Shown here: one piece after another, positions 34,779-43,671 of the stretch
How the letters are laid out: each line of letters opens with the position of its first letter
Numbering within the stretch: position 1 is the first letter of the stretch
DNA from: Streptomyces exfoliatus
GTDB lineage: Bacteria; Actinomycetota; Actinomycetes; Streptomycetales; Streptomycetaceae
NCBI RefSeq assembly: GCF_000725545.1
Contig: NZ_JNZP01000007.1
Location: forward strand, 124,001-188,000
DNA length: 64,000 nt
Direction: 5' to 3'
Position numbers and translations under genes: made by a program
Notes under the pieces: model-generated
Database searches by the model: none
Seen by the model: the letters and a program-made list of their open reading frames with translations, nothing else
What the model was told of the DNA's origin: nothing

Positions 34779-35338
34779 CGGCGGGCATCCGGTCGGCCGG
34801 GGCGCGGGTCCGGCGGCGGCTCCGGTCGCTCGCGGTGGGGGAACTGGTCAACGTCCCGTTGCAGGCGGCCATCTGGTTCGGCGTGGTCGGCGTGCCGGCG
34901 ACCACCGCCAACATCCTCGGGTTCGCCCTTGTCGCCCTGCTCCTGCTGGAGGGCGCCGCGTACTGGACGGTCAAGCTCCGTGCCCTGTCCGCCGGTGGCG
35001 GCGCGCCGCTCCCAGGGGCGGCGGTGTTCGCCGCCGCCCGGGTGGTCAACCTGCTGCTGCTCGGGCTCGGCGTGCCGCTCACCGCTCTCGCGGTGGCCGA
35101 CGACCCCGGGTCGGGGACCATCCCGGGCCTGCTCTTCACGCTCTTCGCCGTCCTGGAGCACGTCAACTACTTCCACACCCAGCTGATGTACGACACCCCC
35201 GAGGACCGGCGCAGCCGCCGCAGGAACGGACGGCGCCGGGCACATCTGGCCCGAGACCTGGAGCGGGCCCGGAAGCTCGGGACCGGCCGGCCGTCCGCCG
35301 ACGGGCCAGGCGCTCCTGACGTCCCGGGCGAAGGGTGA
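34775..35338 (+). CDS. Small membrane protein of unknown function
   Basis: 187 residues starting GTG in overlap with the SARP stop. Three to four hydrophobic segments lie between residues ~20 and ~130 (LQAAIWFGVVGVPATTANIL, GFALVALLLLEGAAYW, VVNLLLLGLGVPLTALAV, LLFTLFAVLEHVNYFHTQL). The C-terminal ~55 residues are Arg-rich and soluble. I recognise no family. Translation coupling to the regulator hints at a sensory or immunity role in the cluster. Confidence 0.7.
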   Translation: MTAGIRSAGARVRRRLRSLAVGELVNVPLQAAIWFGVVGVPATTANILGFALVALLLLEGAAYWTVKLRALSAGGGAPLPGAAVFAAARVVNLLLLGLGVPLTALAVADDPGSGTIPGLLFTLFAVLEHVNYFHTQLMYDTPEDRRSRRRNGRRRAHLARDLERARKLGTGRPSADGPGAPDVPGEG

Positions 35339-35351
35339 CCGGCCCGGTCAC
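35335..35351. terminator. Compact palindrome covering two convergent stop codons
   Basis: GTGACCG-GCC-CGGTCAC is a perfect 7-3-7 inverted repeat that contains the stop of the membrane-protein gene (35336-35338) and that of the LLM oxidoreductase gene (35348-35350). Only nine bases separate the two genes, so this is the only room for a terminator. Confidence 0.45.
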
Positions 35352-36304
35352 GGCGCGGCCTTCAGGATCTCGTAGAGGTCGGACGCGGCGGCCCGGGGTC
35401 CGTGCACCGCGCCGACCCCGGTGACGTTGAGGACCACCTCGTCCACGCCGAGCGCCCGGTAGGCGTCGAGCCGCTGGTGGATCTCCTCGGCCGTCCCGTA
35501 GAGGAAGATGCCGCCGTCCACCAGGGCGCGGACGTCGTCGGGCCCGCCGTCGCCGGTGACCTGGATCCCGGCCCGGCGCAGGACGGCCTGGTAGTGCGGG
35601 AACTGGATGTGCCCCCCGCAGGTCGCCCGCAGCAGCTTCGCCATGTCCCGGTCGGGGCCGGCCAGTGCCACCGGAACGTAGGCGGTGACCTTGACCGGCT
35701 GCTCCGGACGCCGCTCCTTCGCGCTCCGCAGGGCCGGGATCAGGAACTCCTCGAGGTACGCCGCCGAGGCCATCCAGGTGATGGCCACGTCGGCGAGTTC
35801 CCCGGCGAGTTCGGCCATCCGCTCCCGCAGGACGCCGAGGCCCAGCGACACCTCCGGCTTGTGGAACGGCATGAGCTGCGCCTTGGCGGAGAAGATCTCC
35901 CCCTCGCGGTCGCTGATCCCGCCGTCAAGCAGGTCCCGGACGATGGTGACGTACTCCCGGCAGGCGGTGAGCTGACTGGCGTAGGGCCGTCCCATGGCGC
36001 AGGTCTGCGCGGCGAGCGAGCCCGGACCGTAGCCGGCCACCACCTCGTGCCCGGTGGCCAGCGCCGCCGACCGGGCCTCGATCGCCGCGTTGTACGGCGA
36101 GCGGTACGGCATCAGCGACACCCCGAAACCGGCGGGCACCCTGATGCCGGAGCCGGCCAGCCAGCTCACGATCTGATGGCTGTCCAGAACGAGGCCCTGG
36201 CCCTGCCACAGCCGGGCCGCGCCACCCCATTTGACGAGATTGGCGAAGGGGATCACCTGCTCGGGGCGGGTGGCGTTGACGGGGAGGAGGATCGAGTGCC
36301 GCAT
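35348..36304 (-). CDS. LLM-class oxidoreductase, candidate LanJC dehydroamino-acid reductase
   Basis: 318 residues. It is a luciferase-like TIM barrel: MRHSILLPVNATRPEQVIPFANL, WQGQGLVLDSHQ, AGFGVSLMPYRSPYNAAIEAR, and the glycine-rich GYGPGS. Proteins of this group use F420 or FMN. It lies 51 bases after the second LanM on the same strand, so it is probably the last gene of the beta operon. In lexapeptide and some other clusters a similar enzyme (LanJC) reduces dehydroalanine to D-alanine with reduced F420. Both predicted cores here have more Ser/Thr than Cys, leaving dehydro residues available. The substrate assignment is inference. Confidence 0.78.
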   Translation of the reverse strand: MRHSILLPVNATRPEQVIPFANLVKWGGAARLWQGQGLVLDSHQIVSWLAGSGIRVPAGFGVSLMPYRSPYNAAIEARSAALATGHEVVAGYGPGSLAAQTCAMGRPYASQLTACREYVTIVRDLLDGGISDREGEIFSAKAQLMPFHKPEVSLGLGVLRERMAELAGELADVAITWMASAAYLEEFLIPALRSAKERRPEQPVKVTAYVPVALAGPDRDMAKLLRATCGGHIQFPHYQAVLRRAGIQVTGDGGPDDVRALVDGGIFLYGTAEEIHQRLDAYRALGVDEVVLNVTGVGAVHGPRAAASDLYEILKAAP

Positions 36305-36355
36305 CCCGGCAGCCCTTTCGACGAGTGGTGGAGCGATGACAGGCGGGCGGTCAGC

Positions 36356-39175
36356 TCAGGGAAGGGAGGGCGCGGACAGCTCCAGCGGGAGGCGCAGACC
36401 GGCCGGGTCCGCGCCGCCGAGCAGGGCGTCGACCATCAGGTCGGTGTCGCCCACGCCGGCCCAGCCGAGCATGTAGCCGATCAGTGAGGTCCGGCCGGCC
36501 GCGCCGGTGAAGTAGCCGTCCTCGCGGATCCGGTCGAGGACCTCGGTCTGATGGGCGACGGCCCGCTCGAACAGGTCCGCGCGTCCCAGGGTGCGGCCCG
36601 CGCCGATCAGGCACTGGACGACGCCGCTGCTGCCGTGGCAGACGGAGAGGTCCACCGCGCGCCCGGGCGCCAGGGCGGTCGCCCGGCCGACCACGTCGGA
36701 CAGCCGGGACTCGGTCAGCCAGTCCTCCCGGCCCGCCGCGACGAGGATCTCCGATCCGGCGAGCAGGAGGCCGGCGGCGCCCTTGCACCAGCCGTGCTCC
36801 GCCGGGACGCCGTCCCGCTCCCAGCGGCCGATCAGCCAGTCCGCCGCCTCCTTGGCGGTGCGGTCAAGGCCCAGAACGGAGCCGGTCCGGGCGGCCGCCC
36901 AGCGCAGTCCCAGTTCGCCGTGGGCCAGGTCCGACCAGGGGGTGTCCCGCTCCCTGCCCAGGTGGGACAAAGCCAGGTCGGTGAGCCGCTCGACCGTCGT
37001 GGCGTCGGCGGGGAAGGAGGTGCCGTCGCGGCGGAGCCGGTCGAGCAGGACCATCAGCAGTCCGGCCGGGCCGTTGGAGAGGTCGGTCTCGAGGACGTCT
37101 TCCGTCGCGCGGTCCTGGAGGGCCCTGAGCAGGGCGGCCAGCCGGGCGGACGCGGTCTCCTGCTCCTCGGGGCGGACCAGCAGCAGGGAGGCGGCCCCGG
37201 TGAACACCGACTCGGGGCGCTGCAGCAGTGCCTCGCCGTACTCGGCGAGCAGGGTGGTGAGCCCCCGGTCGGCGCTGCCGGCCGGACCGCTCAGGCTCTC
37301 GTCGCGGACGGCGGCGCGGTTGAGGAAGGTGACCACGCCGGCCGTGTCGTGGAAGGAGACGAAGTTGCCCGGGGTGATGGTGGAGGCGTCGCGGTCCGGG
37401 CCGATGCCGCCGACCCATCCGCACTCCTCCTGCCCGCCGGGAGCGGTCACCGGAACCCGTATCTCGGCGATCCGGCCGGCGATCGCCCGCCACCAGTCGC
37501 CGGGACGGGCCCTGGCCAGCAGCTGCCCCCCGAAGACCCCGGAGGCCGAGAGCCCGCCGGGCGTGTCCTCGCCGCACAGCTCGCCGAAGCACTCCTCGAG
37601 GAGGAAGTGGTGGTAGGCGTCGGTGCGGGCCGCGTTGTGGGCGATGCCGCGCCGGGCGAAGTCCAGTGCGGTCGCCGAATACACCCCGGGTGTGGAACCG
37701 TTGACCGTGCCGAGCGCGTCGGAGTCGCCCCGGGTGACGAAGTACGGCACGTTGCCGCCGTGCAGCGAGGCGCGCTCCGCGTCCGCCGCGAAGCGCTCCG
37801 CCTCCGGGGACAGGTAGTCCTGGTGCATCTTCAGGAGTCCGAACAGCCGCTCGGCCTCCTGGGGGTCCACCAGGTACTTCGGGTGGGTGGACGCGTCGAT
37901 GAAGCGACCGTAGATCATGGTGGAGCGCAGCAGCAGCCGCGCCGGCACCTCGGGATGGGCCTCCAGGACGCGGGTGACGGCGCCGTCCCGCAGGGCCGTC
38001 AGGGCCGCACGGCAGCCGGCCAGGATGGCGTCGAACCACTCGGTGGCGATCAGGTGCGTCTCGCCCAGCCGGGGCACGTTGTCGCCATGCCGGTAGTTGA
38101 AGGGCTCCCGTGACACCGCGATGGCGTCCGTTCCCGGGTCGCGGATCACGGCGCTGGTCATGGACGACGGCTGGTCGCCCGCCACCCCGACGCCCGCCAT
38201 GATGAAGTCGACCGGCGAGGTCGGGTTCACCATCGGCACCAGCATGGTGGAGGCGACGGACAGCTTGGTGTGGTTCATCAGCACGTCGGGGAGTGAGTCA
38301 TCGCCCACCCCGGCGTCCGGCCGGAGCATGGTCTCGGTGTCGATGACGCAGGGGTGCTCGCCGCAGGCCAGCAGGTTCTCGTCGTGCAGGTCGGTGGCGC
38401 CGATGGCGCCGAACAGCACCGCCAGCGCGCCGATCCGGTAGAAGTAGCGGTCGGGCTGGTCCGCCTGTTCCATGGCGGCCGGCACGGTGAACTCCTGCCA
38501 GCCGTGCGTGCCCACGGTGAACGAACGGGGAACGCAGCGGGACAGCGAGTGCTCCAAGTACGGGCCGACCGCCCGGTAGAGGTCGCGGACGAAGTCGTCC
38601 GCGGTGAGCGGCCGCGGCTTGAACACCAGCCGAGTTCCGTTGGCCAGGTGGAGAATGTGTACCAGACGGTTGTCGTTGTGCAGGTCGGAGCCGCTGGGCG
38701 AGATCGCGGACAGCAGCCGGCCGTCGCCGCCCGACTCGCCGAGCAGTCCGGCCTCCGCAAGCAGCGGGTGGTCGTCGGCGAAGGCGGTGAGGAACTCGCG
38801 ATAGGCGTCCAGGGAGTGGGAAAGCATCGAGGTCAGTCGCAGCCGCAGCACCGGGTACTTCTCAAGGAGGGCGTCCGGGAAGCCGGGCTCCTCCAGACGG
38901 GCCGTGAAGCGGCGCAGGGCGGTGTCGCCACCGGTCTCCATCGGCAGGCCCAACTGCTCGCGGAAGGCGTGGAACTCGCCGATGAGCATCCGGTAGGCCT
39001 GCGTCTCCACCATTTTCAGCAGGGCCCCGTGGACCTGGTCCAGCACACTGTCGCGGCGGTCCGGGACGGCGGCCCGCAGCAGCGGCTCCCGCAGCTCCTT
39101 CTCGACCGCGGACCGGAGGACCACATGGGAGTAGAAGGGGAGGAAGGCCCCGATGGCCACCGTGCTCTCGCTCAT
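36356..39175 (-). CDS. lanM2: Class II lanthipeptide synthetase LanM2 (beta peptide)
   Basis: 939 residues from ATG 39175, which overlaps the LanT2 stop (ATGA). The frame stays open upstream through lanT2, but that is chance. The N-terminal dehydratase (DUF4135) keeps the CylM-type kinase/lyase motifs: VFKPRPL and, near residue 260, DLHDENLLA followed by VIDTETML. The C-terminal LanC-like cyclase has zinc ligands Cys near 797 (GWCKGAAG) and Cys-His near 845 (VCHGSSG). It phosphorylates and eliminates Ser/Thr, then closes (methyl)lanthionine rings. It is the nearest LanM to the beta precursor and differs clearly from LanM1, which supports one enzyme per peptide. Confidence 0.93.
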   Translation of the reverse strand: MSESTVAIGAFLPFYSHVVLRSAVEKELREPLLRAAVPDRRDSVLDQVHGALLKMVETQAYRMLIGEFHAFREQLGLPMETGGDTALRRFTARLEEPGFPDALLEKYPVLRLRLTSMLSHSLDAYREFLTAFADDHPLLAEAGLLGESGGDGRLLSAISPSGSDLHNDNRLVHILHLANGTRLVFKPRPLTADDFVRDLYRAVGPYLEHSLSRCVPRSFTVGTHGWQEFTVPAAMEQADQPDRYFYRIGALAVLFGAIGATDLHDENLLACGEHPCVIDTETMLRPDAGVGDDSLPDVLMNHTKLSVASTMLVPMVNPTSPVDFIMAGVGVAGDQPSSMTSAVIRDPGTDAIAVSREPFNYRHGDNVPRLGETHLIATEWFDAILAGCRAALTALRDGAVTRVLEAHPEVPARLLLRSTMIYGRFIDASTHPKYLVDPQEAERLFGLLKMHQDYLSPEAERFAADAERASLHGGNVPYFVTRGDSDALGTVNGSTPGVYSATALDFARRGIAHNAARTDAYHHFLLEECFGELCGEDTPGGLSASGVFGGQLLARARPGDWWRAIAGRIAEIRVPVTAPGGQEECGWVGGIGPDRDASTITPGNFVSFHDTAGVVTFLNRAAVRDESLSGPAGSADRGLTTLLAEYGEALLQRPESVFTGAASLLLVRPEEQETASARLAALLRALQDRATEDVLETDLSNGPAGLLMVLLDRLRRDGTSFPADATTVERLTDLALSHLGRERDTPWSDLAHGELGLRWAAARTGSVLGLDRTAKEAADWLIGRWERDGVPAEHGWCKGAAGLLLAGSEILVAAGREDWLTESRLSDVVGRATALAPGRAVDLSVCHGSSGVVQCLIGAGRTLGRADLFERAVAHQTEVLDRIREDGYFTGAAGRTSLIGYMLGWAGVGDTDLMVDALLGGADPAGLRLPLELSAPSLP

Positions 39176-41376
39176 GCCCCGGCACCCCCCACCAGCAGTT
39201 CGGCCGTCGGGCCGGCCCCATCGGCTGTCGCCGCGTACAGATCCCGGTACACGCTGCCTCCGTCCATGAGTTCTGAATGTGTTCCTTGCTCGACGATCCG
39301 TCCCTGGTCGAACACGTAGATGAGGTCGGCGGACTCGATCGTCGACAGACGGTGCGCGATGACGATCTGGGTGGCGCCGATTCCCTCGATCAGCCGGGTC
39401 ACCCGGCGTTCGTTGACCGTGTCCAGGGAGGCGGTGGCCTCGTCCATGACGAGGATGGAAGGCCGCTGCAGGAGGGTGCGCACGATCGCCAACCGCTGCC
39501 GCTGCCCCCCGGAGAAGTTGGAGCCCATCTCGGCGACCAGGGTGTGCAGACCCATCGGCAGGTCGTCGAGGAAGTCCAGGATGCCGGCCTCGCGGCAGAA
39601 CTCCCGGACGGTCTCCTCGGGGATGTCCTGGCCCAGGGTGAGGTTCTCCAGGATCGACCGGTTGTGCAGGTGGACCTCCTGCGGGATGTAGCCGATCACC
39701 CGGCGCAGGGAGTCCCGGTCGTACTCGGCGGCGTCCCGGCCGCCGAAGAGGACCGAGCCGGAGGTGGGTTCGTGCAGGCCGCAGACGATCCGGGCCAGGG
39801 TGCTCTTGCCCGACCCGGAGGCGCCCACCAGGGCGACGCGGGCGCCGGCCGGGATGTCCATGGTGACCTCGCGGACCACCGGTTCGCTGTGCCGGGTGTA
39901 GCGGAAGGACACCTGGTCCAGGCGGACGGAAGCGGCCGCCAGCTCCTTGCGCTCGCCGCCGGGGCCCTCGGGTTCGGCGCGGGTGATGTCGCTCAGGCGG
40001 GACATGTAGCGGCTGGTCTCGGTGAACTCCGCGTACGCCTGGAACACCGAGGTGGAGATCGCGAAATAGGTGGCGGCGACGGTCTGCACCGCGATCGCCC
40101 CGCCGATGGTGATGGTTCCCTGGCCGACGAAGTAGAGGCTGGCGAGCAGCAGCAGCAGCGGCCCGAACATCTGGATGGTGGCCGCCACACCGGACACCCG
40201 GCCCTGCTGCAGCCGCATCCGCGCCTTCATCGCCTCCAGCGAGGCGGCGTACGTCTCGCGCCAGGTGTCCAGGTACTCGTCGGCGTAGCCGCCCATCTTG
40301 ATGGTCGGGATGGAGACGATGGCGTCCAGCTGCAGCGACTGGCTCCTGCCGAGGTGGGTGATCTCCATGTCGACCGCCTCGAGGACCCGCGATCGGGTGG
40401 CGGCCAGATAGCCGGCGTTGGCCAGCACCAGGGCGAGCGCCATCAGCCCGAGCCGCCATTCCGCGTACATCAGGTAGCCGGTGACGCAGGCCAAGGTGCC
40501 GACGTCCAGCACGCCCTGGGCGACCCGGGAGGAGAGCATGTCGCGGACGGCGTTGACGCTGCCGAGCCGGAAGAGCAGCTCGCCGGGCTGACGGGTGGTG
40601 AAGAACCGGTACGGCAGCGACAGCAGCCGGGTGAACGCGTGGTCCATCAGATGGCGTCCGAGCACCGACACGAGCGAGGACAGCAGCAGGATCCTCAGGA
40701 GATGCAGCAGGTAGTAACCGGCCGCGGCGCCGACCACCATGCCGATGACCCACAGATGGTCGCCGAGCTCCTTCCAGCCGGAGAAGCGGTCCACGGACCA
40801 CTCGGTGAGCAGCGGGATCCCCAGCACCGCGGCGTAGGCGGCCAGCGACAGCGCGCCGACACCGGCCATCCGGCGCCCCGCGCCCTCGGGCAGCAGGGGC
40901 ATCGTCCGCCAGTCGGCGAAGGGCCGGCGGCGCAGCCGGCGGAACGCGGGCCCGGGCTCGGCGGTGACGACCACACCGCTGAAGTGCTGGGCGAGTTCGT
41001 CCGAGGTCACCCGGCGGCGGCCGACGGACGGGTCCATGACGACGGCCTGATCGCCGTCGAAGCTCTCCAGGACCACGAAGTGGTGATCGTCCCAGAAAAG
41101 GATCACGGGGGAGTCGAACCGGGTGAGCGCGGCGACGCTCCGGGCGCTCAGCAGCCGGCTCCGCATGCCGCGGGACTCCAGGAACCGCGCGAGCTGCCGG
41201 GCGCTCAGGCCGTCCCGTCCCGCGTCCATGTCCTCGCGGACCTCGGAGATGCCTTCGTCCCGCCCGTAGTAGCGGAGCACGGCCACGCAGCAGCACAGAC
41301 CGCACTCGGTCTGGGCGACCTGGGTGACGGCCGGCACGCGGCGCGCGGTCCGACGTGATTCCGGGCGAGTGCCCAT
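39172..41376 (-). CDS. lanT2: LanT2: C39 peptidase-ABC exporter (beta peptide)
   Basis: 734 residues from ATG 41376. The N-terminal C39 protease has Cys25 (QTECGLCC), its His (DDHHFVVLE) and Asp (VMDPSVG). Six membrane spans (~165-450) follow, then an ATPase with GASGSGKST, the signature FSGGQRQRLA, ILVMDEA and the switch His (VIAHRLST). It cuts the leader after a double-glycine-type site and exports the product. The beta leader ends in Gly-Gly, a good substrate. It lies directly downstream of lanA2 and overlaps lanM2. Confidence 0.93.
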   Translation of the reverse strand: MGTRPESRRTARRVPAVTQVAQTECGLCCCVAVLRYYGRDEGISEVREDMDAGRDGLSARQLARFLESRGMRSRLLSARSVAALTRFDSPVILFWDDHHFVVLESFDGDQAVVMDPSVGRRRVTSDELAQHFSGVVVTAEPGPAFRRLRRRPFADWRTMPLLPEGAGRRMAGVGALSLAAYAAVLGIPLLTEWSVDRFSGWKELGDHLWVIGMVVGAAAGYYLLHLLRILLLSSLVSVLGRHLMDHAFTRLLSLPYRFFTTRQPGELLFRLGSVNAVRDMLSSRVAQGVLDVGTLACVTGYLMYAEWRLGLMALALVLANAGYLAATRSRVLEAVDMEITHLGRSQSLQLDAIVSIPTIKMGGYADEYLDTWRETYAASLEAMKARMRLQQGRVSGVAATIQMFGPLLLLLASLYFVGQGTITIGGAIAVQTVAATYFAISTSVFQAYAEFTETSRYMSRLSDITRAEPEGPGGERKELAAASVRLDQVSFRYTRHSEPVVREVTMDIPAGARVALVGASGSGKSTLARIVCGLHEPTSGSVLFGGRDAAEYDRDSLRRVIGYIPQEVHLHNRSILENLTLGQDIPEETVREFCREAGILDFLDDLPMGLHTLVAEMGSNFSGGQRQRLAIVRTLLQRPSILVMDEATASLDTVNERRVTRLIEGIGATQIVIAHRLSTIESADLIYVFDQGRIVEQGTHSELMDGGSVYRDLYAATADGAGPTAELLVGGAGA

Positions 41377-41571
41377 GGCTACCGCACCTCCGGGTTGTGG
41401 GACTTCGGGCAGGAAGAGGGGATTGCGTTGACGGGACGTCGGACGGGGCGGGAGACCGGGAAGCCCGGCGCGGACCGTCGGACCTCGGTCCGGCCCTCCC
41501 CCACCCCGTCCGTCGTGACCGACGCGGCGGTCCGGTTCAGCGGGCCGCGCGTATCAGAGCCGTCAAGGGCT

Positions 41572-41733
41572 TCAGCACTGGCTGGTGCACTTGGTGGTCG
41601 GGCAGGCGACGGCGGACACCAGGGTGACGATGGCGCAGCTCCAGGTGGTACCGCCGTACACGTCCGCCTCGCCCATCTCGACGAGCTCGAACTCGTCGTA
41701 GCCGCCGAGGACGTCGGCCTGCATCTTCTCCAT
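41572..41733 (-). CDS. lanA2: Lanthipeptide precursor, haloduracin-beta-like (LanA2)
   Basis: 53 residues from ATG 41733, with AAGGAG 8 bases upstream. The leader (MEKMQADVLGGYDEFELVEM...) is acidic and ends in ADVYGG, a double-glycine site. The predicted 25-residue core begins TTWSCAIVT and ends CPTTKCTSQC, with 9 Ser/Thr and 4 Cys. This matches haloduracin beta, as recalled, at both ends (TTWPCATV... and CPTTKCTSQC), with only the middle differing. It should be the beta partner of a two-component lantibiotic, which makes pores after the alpha peptide binds lipid II. The first in-frame start further upstream lacks a ribosome site. Confidence 0.93.
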   Translation of the reverse strand: MEKMQADVLGGYDEFELVEMGEADVYGGTTWSCAIVTLVSAVACPTTKCTSQC

Positions 41734-41907
41734 GGTCTTTCTCCTTCTCGGTTTTCTTCCGACACGCGCCCGGAATTCGTCGGGCGAAATACGGAACGCG
41801 TGCCCTCCGCCTTCGGAGGACGCTCCCAGTCTGTCCGCCCTCAATTCGTCGAGCGCATAGACCTGACGCCTTTGTACGCACACGCTGAAATGCACCGGAA
41901 AATAGGC

Positions 41908-41937
41908 CGGGCCCCCACACATTCGTGTGGGGGCCCG
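41908..41937 (-). terminator. Terminator between the alpha and beta transcription units
   Basis: CGGGCCCCCACAC (41908-41920) and its perfect complement (41925-41937) around a 4-base loop, 13-bp stem. On the minus strand it follows the ABC permease gene and is trailed by CCTATTTT. It marks the end of the alpha operon; lanA2 beyond it needs its own promoter in 41734-41907, where I could not identify a clear -35/-10 pair. Confidence 0.85.
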
Positions 41938-41964
41938 TTCGCGGGGTGTGAGGTCGTCGCCCCC

Positions 41965-42702
41965 TCAGACATCCCGCCGTACCGTCATCCAATGGCCGAG
42001 CGCCACCGCCCCCACCGTCCATACGGCGAGCACTCCAAGCCCGGACCACGCTCCCAGCACCTCGTCGCCCCCTGAGCCGCGCAGCACCATCCCGCCGGCC
42101 ACGTCGGGCAGGAACCGTGCCACCTCCCCGACCCCCGGTATGTTGCTCAGGATCGTGGAGAGCATGAAGAACAGCGGAAGCAGGACGGACAGCGCCGCCG
42201 CCCCCGACCGCAGCAGTGTCGCCACCCCCATGGAGAACGCCACAAGCAGCACCGTGTAGAGCACCGCCCCCGCCACATGCCCCGCCGTGACGAGTCCCGT
42301 CGGTGCCCGGTGCTCCCCGATGCCGCTCTGCACTATCAGGAAGGCCGGCACCACGCCCACCACCGCCAGCACCCCGCTGACCAGACTGACAAGACCCACC
42401 TTGGCGTAGTAGAACCGGGCCCGGTCGGGGACGGCCAGCAGACTGCTCCTGATCGACCCCGACGCGTACTCGCCCGTCACCGCGAGAATCCCCATGACCA
42501 CCAGAACGATCATGCCGAGCGGTACGGCCGACAGGCCGAGCGCGACCGGGTCGAACCCCGGCGCCGTCAGCTGCCTTTCGCCGGGAACCATCCCGTAGAC
42601 GAAAGCAAGTCCGATCATCAGGGCGAGATAAACCGCCGGCGACCATTTCGGAGACCGCAGCGTCGTCAATTTGACCCATTCCGCGGCCACGGCGTACCTC
42701 AT
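41965..42702 (-). CDS. ABC-2 type permease, probable lantibiotic immunity subunit
   Basis: 245 residues with six hydrophobic segments. The N-terminus (MRYAVAAEWVKLTTLRSPKW) and the GEYASGSIRSSLLAVPDRARFY motif are typical of ABC-2 permeases that work with DrrA-like ATPases. Its ATG overlaps the stop of the ATPase gene. Encoded after lanT1, it probably forms a LanFG-like pair that expels the lantibiotic from the producer's membrane. It could also be a general export pair. Confidence 0.83.
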   Translation of the reverse strand: MRYAVAAEWVKLTTLRSPKWSPAVYLALMIGLAFVYGMVPGERQLTAPGFDPVALGLSAVPLGMIVLVVMGILAVTGEYASGSIRSSLLAVPDRARFYYAKVGLVSLVSGVLAVVGVVPAFLIVQSGIGEHRAPTGLVTAGHVAGAVLYTVLLVAFSMGVATLLRSGAAALSVLLPLFFMLSTILSNIPGVGEVARFLPDVAGGMVLRGSGGDEVLGAWSGLGVLAVWTVGAVALGHWMTVRRDV

Positions 42703-43616
42703 CAGAAGCCCCCCGTCGAAGCCCGGTATTCAGCGTGTTCCTGGGTCAGCCTCATAAAGGCCTCCTCGAGTGAACCCGCGGAAGCGGTCAGCTCGAAAAC
42801 AGCGATGCTCTCCGCGCTCGCGACGAGCCCGACCTTCTCCACGGACGCCCCGCTCACCGCCAGCGTCGCGTCGTCCTGCCGCACGGACTCGATGCCCCGC
42901 TCCCGCAGCGCCCGCCGCATCCCCTCCGGATCGGCCACCCGGGCCAGCACGGTCCTGTCCGAGTGCGCGGCGATGAACGCGTCCACGGGGGTGTCCGCGA
43001 GCAGCCGGCCCCGGGCGACGACCACCAGATGGTCGGCGGTCACCGCCATCTCGTTCATCAGGTGGGAGGAGACCAGCACCGTCCGCCCCTCCGTGGCCAG
43101 CCCCCGCATCAGCTCCCGGATCCACCGGACACCCTCGGGGTCGAGCCCGTTGACCGGCTCGTCGAACAGCAACACCTCGGGGTCGCCGAGCAGCGCCGCC
43201 GCGACGCCGAGCCGCTGCCCCATGCCGAGGGAGAATCCGCGCACCCGCTGCCGGGCCACCGCGAGCAGGCCGACCCGGTCCAGGACCTCGTCGGCCCGGG
43301 TGGCGGGCAGGCCGTGGGAGGCGGCAAGCACGCGCAGGTGGTTCCGGGCACTGCGGCCCGGGTGCACGGCCCTGGTGTCGAGCAGCGCTCCCACCCGGGT
43401 CAGCGGGCGTGCCAGGCTCCGGTAGGGGACGCCGAAGACGCTGGCCCGGCCGGCGGTGGGCTCGTCCAGACCGAGGATCATGCGCAGGGTGGTGGACTTG
43501 CCGGCGCCGTTGGGGCCGAGGAATCCGGTGACCTTCCCCGGAGTCACGGAGAACGACAGACCGTCGACGGCGACCTTCGCGCCGTACCGTTTCGTGAGGT
43601 TCTCGACCTCGATCAT
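42702..43616 (-). CDS. ABC transporter ATPase, probable immunity subunit (LanF-like)
   Basis: 304 residues from ATG 43616 (GAGAGG 7 bases upstream; GTG 43619 is an alternative). Walker A is GPNGAGKST. The signature is FSLGMGQRLGVAAALLGDPEVLLFDEP, the variant common to DrrA/CcmA and LanF ATPases, and the switch is VSSHLMNEM. A C-terminal regulatory extension ends in GSLEEAFMRLT. It pairs with the overlapping permease downstream. Confidence 0.85.
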   Translation of the reverse strand: MIEVENLTKRYGAKVAVDGLSFSVTPGKVTGFLGPNGAGKSTTLRMILGLDEPTAGRASVFGVPYRSLARPLTRVGALLDTRAVHPGRSARNHLRVLAASHGLPATRADEVLDRVGLLAVARQRVRGFSLGMGQRLGVAAALLGDPEVLLFDEPVNGLDPEGVRWIRELMRGLATEGRTVLVSSHLMNEMAVTADHLVVVARGRLLADTPVDAFIAAHSDRTVLARVADPEGMRRALRERGIESVRQDDATLAVSGASVEKVGLVASAESIAVFELTASAGSLEEAFMRLTQEHAEYRASTGGF

Positions 43617-43671
43617 CACAGCACCTCTCGTCCTTGAACATTGGCGACCGGACGGCCATGCCCACCGGCCC

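Noticed and set aside
36551..38113. Plus-strand 520-codon frame opposite lanM2
   Set aside because: Antisense shadow, Gln/Gly/Val-rich, no domain; LanM2 has clear catalytic motifs on the other strand.
36356..41305. A single 1649-codon open frame covering LanM2 and the lanT2 region
   Set aside because: Only 36356-39175 encodes LanM sequence. The upstream part is an out-of-frame shadow of lanT2, which is clearly coding in another frame; the ATG at 39175 overlaps the lanT2 stop.
41377..41571. A third lanthipeptide precursor between lanA2 and lanT2
   Set aside because: No reading frame with a leader and Cys/Ser/Thr-rich end was found in this stretch.
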